The notes below the pieces were generated by a model, which was given only the letters and a program-made list of their open reading frames with translations, searched no databases and was not told where the DNA came from. The position numbers were made by a program, and so were the translations under genes. DNA of 64,000 bases from a virus: IMG/VR virus record IMGVR_UViG_3300027996_002186, positions 186,001 through 250,000 of that record; one strand, given 5' to 3'. Positions 15,608-24,272 of this stretch are shown in pieces; position 1 is the first letter of the stretch, and every line of letters starts with the position of its first letter.

Positions 15608-17125
15608 TTAATATTTGAATTGGTAATTTACCGATGGTGGTCCAATTTGTGGAGCCCCATTCCATTGATAAACATAAAATTCTTTTGCTGCCCATAATCC
15701 TGTTGGTGATGATAAAACTATTGGTGTGTATGAGAATGATCCTGATGATGTATTCCCATACTCATCATATATATTTGATAATGTTCCATAATCAGAATCA
15801 TATATAAAATATAAATTACCAATCCCATTAATATCAATTATCTTATCACCCATTGATTCTGTTAATTTTGATAACCCAGCTAATCCAATACTATTCATTG
15901 TTAAATTTGTACTAAATCCATGAAAATATGGATAAATACCTGTAATCTGAGTACTTGCTGATGCTGTGTTTAATCCATCACCGACAGTAATTTTAAATTC
16001 TGTACTCACTGGTAGTATTGGTGATATAACAACACCACTTGAACTACCAGTTATTGTTTCATAAGAATTACTTACGATTGCTGGATAAGCCCCAGGTATC
16101 ATATTACTTAATCCGGTTATTGATGTATTTAATGTTTTCTTATTAATTGTATATTGTATTGAGGGTGATGGATAAGTACCAACTTCAGCATAACCAACTG
16201 AATAAACACCTGTTATTTCTATACTACAAGATGGTGGTAAATAATCATATATTATTCTTCTTAAACCCTCTGATAAAGGCATATTATTAAAAGTATCACC
16301 GTAGTTTATATCTCCTATTTCAACCGGACACATTCTGTCATCAGCAAATTCTAAAGAATAACCATTGAGACCCGCTGAAGTTACGTTTGTTGGTGTTCCA
16401 TAAATATCTAATTGTGATCCAGTATTTCCTATATAGTTTAAATCTGGTAATTTTATAAAATCCCAAATTAATTCACCATCCTCCATAATAAGAATCTTTT
16501 CATTAGAGGCTGATAAACCACTCTCATCGGATGTTGGGAATATTATATTATTTACTATAACACTTCCAGTATATCCACTACCAATCAAACTACCTTGTAT
16601 GTTTACATCACCAAATGATGGATTTATTATGTCTAATGACAGTGATTGTGTAGTTCCTGATACTATTTGACTTTGTATATAAGGAGCTTTTGTGTGTAGT
16701 GATAAATTTGTACCAGCTATTATAGCAACTCTTGTTGATGTTTGACTTTTTGTATCTATTTTTGTATTATAAAGAAATATATCAACATCACTTGTTAATA
16801 AAGTATCATTCATTATATTATCAAATTCATTATATGAATAAGTTCCAGAAAATGCTCTTTTACCTAAATAAATTTTTCTTTTAATATCTCTTTCACTTGG
16901 GTTGATAGCATCTAATCCAACATAAGATACCGTACCACCTGGAACCGTTGTTTGTTTAAATGGTACACTTGACCACAAAGACAAAATAGCATCTCTTATA
17001 TCCAAAGGGTTTACTAATTTATCCTCGTTATCCTCAAGCTTTAATAAGATATCATCCAAGTAATCTTGTACTGGATAACTTATCGCTTCAGTTGGTAAAC
17101 CTGTATTTACACTGAATGTCATCAT
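15608..17125 (-). CDS. Virion structural protein, paralogue A, 505 aa
   Basis: This protein and its upstream neighbour (17128-18762) are paralogues. Both open with a short Gly/Thr segment, then NPLDIRDAILSLW (here about residues 41-53), then SDVDIFLYNTK and VAIIAGTN, then IVFPTSDES, NGYSLEF and a C-terminal beta-rich region with SYETITGSSSG. The pattern suggests a fibre, whisker or collar component with repeated beta domains. No enzyme motif is seen. It lies 18 bases upstream of the S74 fibre gene in the same leftward unit, so it could be an adaptor that carries that fibre. Confidence 0.75.
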   Translation of the reverse strand: MMTFSVNTGLPTEAISYPVQDYLDDILLKLEDNEDKLVNPLDIRDAILSLWSSVPFKQTTVPGGTVSYVGLDAINPSERDIKRKIYLGKRAFSGTYSYNEFDNIMNDTLLTSDVDIFLYNTKIDTKSQTSTRVAIIAGTNLSLHTKAPYIQSQIVSGTTQSLSLDIINPSFGDVNIQGSLIGSGYTGSVIVNNIIFPTSDESGLSASNEKILIMEDGELIWDFIKLPDLNYIGNTGSQLDIYGTPTNVTSAGLNGYSLEFADDRMCPVEIGDINYGDTFNNMPLSEGLRRIIYDYLPPSCSIEITGVYSVGYAEVGTYPSPSIQYTINKKTLNTSITGLSNMIPGAYPAIVSNSYETITGSSSGVVISPILPVSTEFKITVGDGLNTASASTQITGIYPYFHGFSTNLTMNSIGLAGLSKLTESMGDKIIDINGIGNLYFIYDSDYGTLSNIYDEYGNTSSGSFSYTPIVLSSPTGLWAAKEFYVYQWNGAPQIGPPSVNYQFKY

Positions 17126-17127
17126 AA

Positions 17128-18762
17128 TTAAAATATAAATTCAAATTGTCCAACTCCAACATAACTTGATGTAGCTGTTGTTCTCCACACTTTAAATGGT
17201 CCTGTATAATCAGGATGTGTTATACTAGAACTTGTAAATATGGAATAGGTTGGTGATGTATAATTATATATTTCGAATCCACTTGGATCTTTGATATACT
17301 TTATATCTGTTGGGTATGTTCCTGGGTATATGAAATATACATATCCATTCCCACTATAAGGAACCTTATATGAGTGTGAAACTCCCATGTAAGGTTCTAT
17401 CAATTTTGGTGAACCTGTTGTTACTGTTTTTAATTCAGCTCCGTTTGTTGCTATTGTTGAATCATAATCGTAAAATATTGGATTTATGAAACTTATAGTT
17501 TCTGTTGAACTGAATGAATATCCTCCTGGGAAAGAACCTCTAAGTGTTGGTGGTGTTCCTGATATAGAATTATATGAAATTGATGGTACTTCTGCGTTTG
17601 AAACGTAAAGTGTAAATTCCATATCACCACTCACACTATATGTAGCATGATTAAATGTTGAATATGTTGAACTTCCGGGTATATCACTAAAAGTTGATCC
17701 ATATCCATCTCCGTTGAATGATGTTACTAATGTGTTAGATATATCTTCTCTAAATTGAAAATCCCTAACTAACTCATTATCATCTCTAGCATATGTTGTT
17801 ATTGACCAATCAAATTCTAAAGAAGGTGTTGTTCCAGCTTCAGCATATGTTGTTCCTGTTGTTGGGTTGATAATGCTTAGTTCTAAAACTGGTTCTATAT
17901 AAGGATAAAGTATTTGTCTTATAACTTCACTCATTGGCCAATCTTGACCAGCGAATGATCCAGTCAAAAATGTTGCTCCTTGTGTTATACCACCAATTGT
18001 TACTGGTACTACATTCTCATCAACAAACTCTAAAGAATATCCATTTAAAAGAACAGGACTTCCATAAATATTAGTTGGTAATCCAGGTGTTCCTATATCA
18101 GATATTGTAACAGTCGAATCATCCCATTTCAACGAACCATATGGGTAAGTACCAAAGTATCTTAAAATCTTACCATTTGAAGCATTAGTTGATGTTTCGG
18201 TTGCAGTTGGAAATACAATTCCATTAATTGCTACCCTTCCAACTGTTGAGAAAATATTAATATCACCACCGAATAAAGATGGGTTTGTTATATTTAGATC
18301 AAGTGCATCATCCGTTGGGTTTAATACTGATTCTAAATAAGGTGCGAATGTGTGTAGTGTTGAATTTGTTCCCGCTAATATCGCAACCTTTGTTGAACTT
18401 TGTGTTAGTGAATCTGATTTTGTGTTGTAAAGAAATATATCAGCATCTGAACTATTCATAAGAGAACTATTCATTATGTCTAAATTACCAAAACTTCTTT
18501 TACCTATTAATATTCTTTGTTTTATATCTCTATTTTCTGGATTACCAGAATCAATACCAATATATTCTTCTGTTGAGTAAGTTGCTCCCGTTGTAACTCT
18601 AAAAGATGAATTAGCCCAAGTTGTTAAGAAAGCATCTCTAACATCCCTAGGTGATATTAACTTTTGTGTATTATTAGGTAAATCTCCTAATACGGTAAAA
18701 ATGTCTGTTTTTCTTGTAGATTCAGTTACTTGACCTACGTTTATACTATAAGTAGAAGGCAT
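17128..18762 (-). CDS. Virion structural protein, paralogue B, 544 aa
   Basis: Paralogue of the 505-residue product downstream. Shared landmarks are PRDVRDAFLTTW near residue 45, DADIFLYNTKSDSLTQSST, VAILAGTN, GIVFPTATE, NGYSLEF and a following MSEVIRQILYPYIEP that matches LSEGLRRIIYDYLPP in the other copy. The C-terminal third is beta-rich and diverges most. It is the first gene of the leftward structural unit, with a TTAATATATA motif 20 bases upstream of its ATG, and only two bases separate it from paralogue A. Tail or fibre-network role inferred. Confidence 0.75.
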   Translation of the reverse strand: MPSTYSINVGQVTESTRKTDIFTVLGDLPNNTQKLISPRDVRDAFLTTWANSSFRVTTGATYSTEEYIGIDSGNPENRDIKQRILIGKRSFGNLDIMNSSLMNSSDADIFLYNTKSDSLTQSSTKVAILAGTNSTLHTFAPYLESVLNPTDDALDLNITNPSLFGGDINIFSTVGRVAINGIVFPTATETSTNASNGKILRYFGTYPYGSLKWDDSTVTISDIGTPGLPTNIYGSPVLLNGYSLEFVDENVVPVTIGGITQGATFLTGSFAGQDWPMSEVIRQILYPYIEPVLELSIINPTTGTTYAEAGTTPSLEFDWSITTYARDDNELVRDFQFREDISNTLVTSFNGDGYGSTFSDIPGSSTYSTFNHATYSVSGDMEFTLYVSNAEVPSISYNSISGTPPTLRGSFPGGYSFSSTETISFINPIFYDYDSTIATNGAELKTVTTGSPKLIEPYMGVSHSYKVPYSGNGYVYFIYPGTYPTDIKYIKDPSGFEIYNYTSPTYSIFTSSSITHPDYTGPFKVWRTTATSSYVGVGQFEFIF

Positions 18763-18782
18763 CGATATAATTACTTTTTATG

Positions 18783-18792
18783 TATATATTAA
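18783..18792 (-). promoter_or_regulatory. Leftward TTAATATATA promoter-like motif
   Basis: The top strand reads TATATATTAA, 20 bases upstream of the ATG of structural paralogue B. Confidence 0.55.
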
Positions 18793-18810
18793 AAAGTGAT
18801 ACTAGGTAAT

Positions 18811-18840
18811 AAAAAATCCGATAATTACTTATCGGATTTA
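18811..18840 (-). terminator. Leftward Rho-independent terminator
   Basis: Stem AAATCCGATAA / TTATCGGATTT with a 4-base loop, followed in the leftward direction by TTTTTT. It ends the methyltransferase/DUF1617 unit and sits just upstream of the next leftward promoter motif at 18783. Confidence 0.8.
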
Positions 18841-18885
18841 AATATAATTTTGATTCTATGTTTTTGGGTTGGATTTAGTAAAGAA

Positions 18886-19287
18886 TTAATCAAATAAGAA
18901 ATCTAGTTTAATTAAGTCTTTAACCTTAGCCGTTTTCAATTCTAAATCTTCGAATTTGATTTTATCAAAGTTAACTTCGTTTTCAATTGACATTAATTCG
19001 TTCATTTCTTTTGAAAATTTTTCTACATTAGTTATATTAACAGCATCTTCAACAATATTACCTGATTCATCCTTTGGTCTGATAGTATTACCCTCTGAAT
19101 CTTTTTCAACATACTTTTCTAAAATCTTTTTCTCAGTTGTTAATTTATCTTCAACGATAGAAGAAATTTCTTTTATTATTCTTGTTAATCTAAATGCTGC
19201 TGTAGCATTTATATCAAATTCGATTAAGCTGTTTAAAGCTTCGATCGTTTCGTTATTTAATTCTGAGTTTTTTACAATGATTGACAT
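18886..19287 (-). CDS. DUF1617-like phage protein, 133 aa
   Basis: The start MSIIVKNSELNNETIEALNS, the central coiled helices with KILEKYVEKDSEGNTI and the end LELKTAKVKDLIKLDFLFD follow the pattern of DUF1617 phage proteins (N-terminal helix 'ALN.L...', long helix with EKYG..D..G, C-terminal 'LEDLE...L..LD.FL'). Those are small proteins of unknown function, often in tail or assembly regions. Here it follows the methyltransferase gene by 27 bases in the leftward direction and ends at a terminator. Family assignment by eye. Confidence 0.6.
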   Translation of the reverse strand: MSIIVKNSELNNETIEALNSLIEFDINATAAFRLTRIIKEISSIVEDKLTTEKKILEKYVEKDSEGNTIRPKDESGNIVEDAVNITNVEKFSKEMNELMSIENEVNFDKIKFEDLELKTAKVKDLIKLDFLFD

Positions 19288-19314
19288 AATTATTACTTTA
19301 TATTTTGTTTTATA

Positions 19315-20025
19315 TTATTCTACTTTGATATTGTTTAATCTTTCTTCGATTATTTTGAAATATTCTTCATCCTTTTCTATCATAATATACTTTCTATCTG
19401 ATAAGATACATGCGTGAGCTGTGGTTCCAGTTCCAGCAAAAGTATCCAATACCAAGTCTCCAGGGTTTGAATGTTTCTCTATTAAATCTTTTATTAATCT
19501 TAATGGTTTTTGTGTTGGGTGTTTATATCTTTCTTTACCATGACATATTGGATAACTATAAAGACCATTATCATACTTAGAGTTAAATGTTGGTTTACCA
19601 CCTTTCACAAAACTAAAAAAGTATTCATTTGCGTTAGATAAGTAATTTACTTTTGAATTTATCGGCACGGGGTTTGTTTTTGTCCAGCAAGAAACTCTTT
19701 TTTGTTTAAATTTATATTTATCAGCAGATTCTTTTATTTCATTTGCCTTCCAAATATCATAAAATGTTAATAAGGTTCCGCCTTTTCTCAGAATTCTATA
19801 ATACTCTTTTAGTAAAATATCCCAATTTAATTCTTCTTTATCCCAATCCCCAAAGTCAATTGATATATTTCCATATTTAGAAACTAATTCCTTTGATGTA
19901 TTCTCTGAATAATTTTTAAAATTAGAATCTCTTGATATGAGATAAGGTGGATCTATTAGTATTAAATCTACTGAATTACTTTTTATCTTCGAGAGTTCCA
20001 CTATACAATCACCAAAAATCAACAT
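19315..20025 (-). CDS. DNA adenine/cytosine-N4 methyltransferase (DPPY type)
   Basis: The 236-residue enzyme carries the catalytic motif DPPY at residues 25-28 close to the N terminus and the SAM-binding motif DTFAGTGTTAHA near residue 200. This gives the order IV, target recognition, I of a beta-class amino-methyltransferase. The HPTQKPLRLI segment before motif I is typical of that class. It should methylate adenine N6 or cytosine N4 in DNA, possibly to evade host restriction. No cognate nuclease is nearby, so it is an orphan modification enzyme. A leftward TTAATATATA motif lies 4 bases before its ATG. Confidence 0.88.
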   Translation of the reverse strand: MLIFGDCIVELSKIKSNSVDLILIDPPYLISRDSNFKNYSENTSKELVSKYGNISIDFGDWDKEELNWDILLKEYYRILRKGGTLLTFYDIWKANEIKESADKYKFKQKRVSCWTKTNPVPINSKVNYLSNANEYFFSFVKGGKPTFNSKYDNGLYSYPICHGKERYKHPTQKPLRLIKDLIEKHSNPGDLVLDTFAGTGTTAHACILSDRKYIMIEKDEEYFKIIEERLNNIKVE

Positions 20026-20029
20026 AAAT

Positions 20030-20039
20030 TATATATTAA
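20030..20039 (-). promoter_or_regulatory. Leftward TTAATATATA motif 4 bases before ATG
   Basis: The top strand reads TATATATTAA directly upstream of the methyltransferase start (20025). The spacing would give a leaderless transcript. Confidence 0.55.
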
Positions 20040-20088
20040 CCTACATGAACTTCCTAAAATAAATATATAAGAAAAATAACTATTAGAT

Positions 20089-20859
20089 ATGAGTTTAATC
20101 GGACTAGTTAAAAATCTACTTAATTTACAAAAAAAGTTAGATCCTTGTATATTACCTTCACAAGGATTATTTTATAAAAGCGACTTTGAAATTTGGATAA
20201 AAAAAGCTGATGTAGAAGATATTGTAGCGTATGAGTATAACTTCGTTAAAGACGATCTTGGTGTCATTATACACAAAGTTAAGAACTTAGTAGGGAAGAA
20301 TATTATACTTTCTTATGGGTATTCTTTTAATGATATTAAAAGTATTGATATCATATTTCTGTTTCTGGAAATAGTTAAATTCACTAAGGGTGAGTCTATA
20401 AAATTATCTTATGTTGATGAAGAAACTGGACATGATGATGTTATAGAGTTTGGTCATAATAATTTCAATTATTTTAATATTGATAATGATTTAATGAAAT
20501 TTTATGATAAAGTTACACAGGAATTTATTATAAATGGGTATAAGTACTCTTTACCATCGATTGGAGTTGAGAATAGCTTAACTAACTTTTTAATATCTAA
20601 ATCTGATAGTCCTAATGCTGTTGAGTATAATAATTATTTTTATGATTTTACATATTTCTTGGGTGATAAAACACAATTATCATTTGATGAGATAGATAAC
20701 CTCATACAGATATTTAATTATGATATAGAAAAAGTTGAATTAAGTAAAATTAATAAAATAATGAAAACGTTTATGCCTATTCAAAGTTATTCACTTACTA
20801 AGAATGGTAGGGTTATTGAAATTAGTTCTAAGATAGATTTAGAAAAAATTTGGAAATAA
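20089..20859 (+). CDS. gp26-like baseplate hub/assembly protein
   Basis: The 256-residue protein has the N-terminal pattern LPSQGLFYKSDFEIWIKKA (residues about 21-39), as in T4 baseplate hub subunit gp26 and related phage proteins that start near a LPS-x-G-x-x-Y motif. The rest is alpha/beta with a conserved-looking DFTYFLGDKTQLSFDEIDNL near residue 190. In T4 this component helps assemble the central hub. Tail genes flank it on the left. The family call rests mainly on the LPSxGxxY motif and length. Confidence 0.55.
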   Translation: MSLIGLVKNLLNLQKKLDPCILPSQGLFYKSDFEIWIKKADVEDIVAYEYNFVKDDLGVIIHKVKNLVGKNIILSYGYSFNDIKSIDIIFLFLEIVKFTKGESIKLSYVDEETGHDDVIEFGHNNFNYFNIDNDLMKFYDKVTQEFIINGYKYSLPSIGVENSLTNFLISKSDSPNAVEYNNYFYDFTYFLGDKTQLSFDEIDNLIQIFNYDIEKVELSKINKIMKTFMPIQSYSLTKNGRVIEISSKIDLEKIWK

Positions 20860-20860
20860 T

Positions 20861-20870
20861 TTAATATATA
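20861..20870 (+). promoter_or_regulatory. TTAATATATA motif 4 bases before ATG
   Basis: Exact motif between the stop at 20859 and the ATG at 20875; the spacing predicts a leaderless mRNA. Confidence 0.55.
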
Positions 20871-20874
20871 CTTT

Positions 20875-21711
20875 ATGAATATTCTTAATTGGGAACTATT
20901 TTTAGAAGAACTTGTTGGTGAAAAGCCAATATATGATTTACAATCTTATATTGATGGTATGAGTTTATCTATGCAAGATAAGCTTTTCTTTGTTGATAAG
21001 CTTAATTTTGATACTATTGTTGATTTTGGGTGCGGTGATGGTACTTTTTTAGAAAGTATAATGAAATCAAATCCAAATGTTAAAATAATAGGATATGATT
21101 TAGACGAGACAATGTTATCAAAAGCTAGAACTAGATTAGGTAATAGAGCTTTTCTAACAAGTGATTGGGATGAAGCTACTAGTATGATATTACATTCTAA
21201 GAACCCATTATTAAACCTTAGTTCTGTTATACATGAAGTTTATTCATATTCATTAGGTAATGTTATTAAGAAATTTTGGGAAGAACAAGTTTTTGGTGGT
21301 TATTTTAAATGGATAACTATAAGAGATATGATACCATCACTTGAGATTGGTAGAGAAGAAATAAATATGTTCAAAGATGATGTTAAGAAAGTTAGAAATA
21401 AATGTGATAAATTCTATTTAAAATCTTTTGAGGAAAGATGGGGTGATATAAATGATAATTATAAAGTATTTATACATTACTTATTAAAGTATAGATATAC
21501 CGATAATTGGGAGAGAGAGGTAAATGAAGATTACTTACCTGTTTCATTAGAAACTGTTAAGACTAAGATACCAAGTAGTTATAAAATTGTTTATGAGCAA
21601 GATTTTCTTTTAGATTTCTTAAAAAGGCAAGTGAAAAAAGATTTCAATGTTCACTTAACACACTCAACACATACTAAAATGATCATACAAAATAAGAATT
21701 TCAAGAGATGA
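20875..21711 (+). CDS. Class I SAM-dependent methyltransferase with leader-like start
   Basis: A 278-residue protein. The SAM-binding motif I is VDFGCGDGTFLES (about residues 50-62), followed by IIGYDLDETMLSKAR (motif post-I, acidic residue at the end of strand 2) and later FLTSDW. The start MNILNWELFLEE followed by Leu fits the leader pattern (FLEE). The substrate is not evident; the fold is that of small-molecule or protein methyltransferases, not a DPPY DNA enzyme. The stop overlaps the next leader gene. A packaged enzyme that acts on a host molecule after injection is possible but inferred. Confidence 0.75.
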   Translation: MNILNWELFLEELVGEKPIYDLQSYIDGMSLSMQDKLFFVDKLNFDTIVDFGCGDGTFLESIMKSNPNVKIIGYDLDETMLSKARTRLGNRAFLTSDWDEATSMILHSKNPLLNLSSVIHEVYSYSLGNVIKKFWEEQVFGGYFKWITIRDMIPSLEIGREEINMFKDDVKKVRNKCDKFYLKSFEERWGDINDNYKVFIHYLLKYRYTDNWEREVNEDYLPVSLETVKTKIPSSYKIVYEQDFLLDFLKRQVKKDFNVHLTHSTHTKMIIQNKNFKR

Positions 21712-22442
21712 GAATAAAGAAGTGGGATAATTTCCAAATTATAAACGAATCTTTTTCTAGATCTAATGAGTATTCTGATTTTTTATCAGATAACGCATTA
21801 TCTGATGATTTTTTCACTGATAGTCTTAGAGAGGTTATTGATATGAGTAATTGTAGTGTGAGTGTTCATAAAATGATAAGTGATCCAAAGGGGTTATTCG
21901 TAAAAGAATTTACAGATGGTGTAGAGTATAAGATAAAGTATATGATACTTATTGTTTTTAAACAAAAGCCTGATCACACATTCGATGAGTTTTCTGGTAT
22001 TGTTGATGATTTATCCGTAGTTAGAATGTCTATTCAGGAGATGATTGATAGGTCTGGTGAATTAGAATTAAACCATAATAAAGTTCTAGTTGAGCCTATT
22101 TCAAGTAAAAACAGTTCTGGTGATGCTTCTCATACAACATTTTATATACACTTCCTTGGTGAGGATATTAGTGATAAGCTTAAAGATTATTATCAGAGAT
22201 GGGACACATCTATTGGAGATGAATACCGAAAAATGATGAAAAAGTTAAGAGATTTTTATAAAACACATGATATAGATTTTGATGATGTTTATGATACCAT
22301 GGACGATGATGATAACATAAATATTGGTGTTTTCCCACCAAATGAAGAATTACATCACGTAGCTACTTATCATAAGAATACTAATAAGTATAATATTTAT
22401 CACGATGAGTTAAAAGATTCCTTAAAATCATTTGAAGGATGA
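21708..22442 (+). CDS. Leader-bearing protein, 244 aa
   Basis: Begins MRIKKWDNFQIINE followed by Ser, a longer form of the leader with an I-N-E cleavage-like tripeptide. The acidic body contains DNALSDDFFTDSLREVIDMS and, near the C terminus, FDDVYDTMDDDDNINIGVFP followed by a His-rich stretch (LHHVATYHK). ATGA overlap with the methyltransferase upstream and with the orphan leader peptide downstream indicates a coupled cluster. No domain recognised. Confidence 0.7.
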   Translation: MRIKKWDNFQIINESFSRSNEYSDFLSDNALSDDFFTDSLREVIDMSNCSVSVHKMISDPKGLFVKEFTDGVEYKIKYMILIVFKQKPDHTFDEFSGIVDDLSVVRMSIQEMIDRSGELELNHNKVLVEPISSKNSSGDASHTTFYIHFLGEDISDKLKDYYQRWDTSIGDEYRKMMKKLRDFYKTHDIDFDDVYDTMDDDDNINIGVFPPNEELHHVATYHKNTNKYNIYHDELKDSLKSFEG

Positions 22443-22516
22443 AATATTTAAAGAAATATAACGAATCATTACGTCAACGTTTTTCAAAAACAATACAATT
22501 AATTTTCATTAAATAA
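22439..22516 (+). CDS. Orphan leader peptide, 25 aa
   Basis: An ATG overlapping the previous stop encodes MKYLKKYNESLRQRFSKT and seven more residues before TAA. The first ten residues match the leader (compare MKYLRKYNES at 47814), but no protein body follows. It could be a truncated leader gene or a real small peptide. Its end abuts the early-type promoter at 22540. Confidence 0.5.
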   Translation: MKYLKKYNESLRQRFSKTIQLIFIK

Positions 22517-22539
22517 AGTAGTATAGTGTAAATTATCCT

Positions 22540-22547
22540 TATATTTG
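22540..22547 (+). promoter_or_regulatory. Bacteroidota-type promoter CCTTATATTTG
   Basis: TATATTTG ends 5 bases before the ATG at 22553, so the transcript should start at or next to the start codon. It opens the operon 22553-25260. Confidence 0.75.
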
Positions 22548-22552
22548 CATTA

Positions 22553-23152
22553 ATGAAATACGAAAAACAAAATATTTACTTTATATCAGATTTCCATGTT
22601 GGTCACAAAAACGTGTTAAAATTTGATGGTCGTCCTTTTCAGGACACAGAGGAAATGCACACTGAGTTAATCAAAAGATGGAATTCAGTAATCGAAGACG
22701 ATGATATTGTTTATTACTTAGGTGATTTAGCATTTTGTCGAGACGAACTAGCTCAATGGTTCATACATTCACTAAAAGGAAAAATACATTTTATAATGGG
22801 TAATCACGACAAACTTAAAAAAATACGTAAGTATGGTCGTTGGGAAGAAATCTATGAATATGGAACAGAAATCTTTATTAAAGATGAAGATTTGAAATCT
22901 ACTCGTGGTATGAACGGATATCAACAAATTATAATGACACATTATCCAATTTTAAGTTGGAACAGAGCACATTATGGTAGTTGGCATTTACACGGTCATT
23001 GTCATGGAAGTTTAATGAAGTCTAACCAAGATTATTACAAAAGAAAGGTAATAGATGTTGGTTGTAACGTAATAGATTATACACCAGCTTCTTATGAAGA
23101 AATAAAAGGTGTAATGCTTAAAAAGGATATTATATCAGTTGATCATCACTAA
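22553..23152 (+). CDS. Calcineurin-like metallophosphoesterase
   Basis: The 199-residue protein shows the full metallophosphoesterase signature: SDFHVGH (D13 and H15), YLGDLAF, MGNHDK, MTHYP and LHGHCHG, which together hold two metal ions. Such enzymes hydrolyse phosphodiesters or phosphomonoesters, including cyclic nucleotides and nucleic acid ends; the substrate cannot be read from sequence. It is the first gene of an operon whose start and stop codons overlap throughout, followed by SLOG, HAD and membrane protein genes. It belongs to the early promoter class. Loss of a second-messenger signal is a possible role, by inference. Confidence 0.88.
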   Translation: MKYEKQNIYFISDFHVGHKNVLKFDGRPFQDTEEMHTELIKRWNSVIEDDDIVYYLGDLAFCRDELAQWFIHSLKGKIHFIMGNHDKLKKIRKYGRWEEIYEYGTEIFIKDEDLKSTRGMNGYQQIIMTHYPILSWNRAHYGSWHLHGHCHGSLMKSNQDYYKRKVIDVGCNVIDYTPASYEEIKGVMLKKDIISVDHH

Positions 23153-23340
23153 TGAGAAGTTTACAAACCGAATTAAAACACTTAAAAATGTTAATAAACT
23201 CAACATATTCAACTGGAACAAGAGATGGATATTTTGATGATGTCTATGATAGAATTAATGATAGAATTAAAGCTGTAAAATACAAAATATACAAAATTCA
23301 AAAACGAAAAAGTAAAATAAATAAATTATATGGAAGATAG
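23152..23340 (+). CDS. Small basic protein, 62 aa
   Basis: Begins MRSLQTELKHLKMLINSTYS and ends with a strongly basic helix (KAVKYKIYKIQKRKSKINK). The start codon overlaps the stop of the metallophosphoesterase (TAATG), and its own stop lies beyond the next ATG at 23330. A basic coiled helix suits nucleic-acid binding or a partner subunit. No homologue recognised. Confidence 0.65.
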   Translation: MRSLQTELKHLKMLINSTYSTGTRDGYFDDVYDRINDRIKAVKYKIYKIQKRKSKINKLYGR

Positions 23341-23662
23341 GTGGGATGTACAAAAAGTGTTTTGTATAAAAGCATATAAAACACTTAAACTTACTAGTGG
23401 TTACTCTATAAAAGGTAGAGGTAACTTAACATATAATGCTGACCCAGAAGTTGGTGGTAAAAAGGGCCACGGATATGGTATAGAAGATGATATGTTTGGG
23501 TATGATCCTGATAATGTTAATTGGTGGAAATTACCACATAATAAAAGAGTGAAAATGTACTACTTTACTGAAAGTGAAATGAGTGAATACTTTATCACTG
23601 ATAGTGAAAACTATAAGATATATTTAAGAGATCAAAAAATTAATAGTGTTATAAATGATTGA
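23330..23662 (+). CDS. Hypothetical protein, 110 aa
   Basis: Starts MEDRWDVQKVFCIKAYKTLK and holds a Gly-rich loop (GGKKGHGYGIEDDMFGYDPD) and an aromatic cluster (NWWKLPHNKRVKMYYF). It overlaps both neighbours in the coupled operon. The gene order (phosphoesterase, this gene, SLOG) suggests a shared pathway. No family recognised. Confidence 0.65.
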   Translation: MEDRWDVQKVFCIKAYKTLKLTSGYSIKGRGNLTYNADPEVGGKKGHGYGIEDDMFGYDPDNVNWWKLPHNKRVKMYYFTESEMSEYFITDSENYKIYLRDQKINSVIND

Positions 23663-24272
23663 TATTTTTGGAATAAAACCATTAGACTTAAACAACGTTG
23701 TTTGTCACTCAGGAGGTGCTCAAGGTTCTGATACTTATTGGGAAAATATAGGAGAAGAATTTGGTGTTAAAACAAAAGCTTATTCATATAAAACAAAATA
23801 TCACGAATCTAAAAATAAGGTGGAAATATCAGAAGAAGATTATAAAGAAGGTATTATAGAAGTAAAAAAGGCAAATAAGTTTCTTAATAGATATGGTATA
23901 AGTAAGTATATGAATATGCTTGCCCGTAATTGGTCACAGGTAAAATATTCTGATGAAATATTCGCGATTGGTTATATTGTGAAAGTAGGAAAGAAAAATA
24001 TTAAAGGATATTATAATAGAGGTAAATTTGATATGGTTGATGGTGGTACTGGATATGCTGTTCAGATGGCTATAAATAATCAAAAACCGGTTTATGTTTA
24101 TGACCAAAAGGTAGATGAATGGTTTAGGTGGTCTTATTCTTCTTTGAGTTTTATACAGATGAAGGATAGTCCAAAAATAAAATTTCAAAATTTTGCTGGT
24201 ATTGGAACACGACAAATTAGTAAAAATGGTATAGAAGTTATAACAGAAATTTATAATAAAACATTTATATGA
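23655..24272 (+). CDS. SLOG (DprA/LOG-like) Rossmann protein
   Basis: The 205-residue protein has the nucleotide-binding loop CHSGGAQGSDTYWENIGEEF (about residues 18-37) and later VDGGTGYAVQMAINNQKPVY (about 130-149). A first SGG-AxG-x-D loop and a second GGT-x-Y-A-x-x-x-A motif are the hallmarks of SLOG-superfamily proteins (DprA, LOG, YpsA), which bind or cleave nucleotides and nucleotide-derived signals. Phage SLOG proteins are mostly uncharacterised. Coupling with a metallophosphoesterase and a HAD protein points to nucleotide or signal metabolism. Confidence 0.75.
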   Translation: MIDIFGIKPLDLNNVVCHSGGAQGSDTYWENIGEEFGVKTKAYSYKTKYHESKNKVEISEEDYKEGIIEVKKANKFLNRYGISKYMNMLARNWSQVKYSDEIFAIGYIVKVGKKNIKGYYNRGKFDMVDGGTGYAVQMAINNQKPVYVYDQKVDEWFRWSYSSLSFIQMKDSPKIKFQNFAGIGTRQISKNGIEVITEIYNKTFI

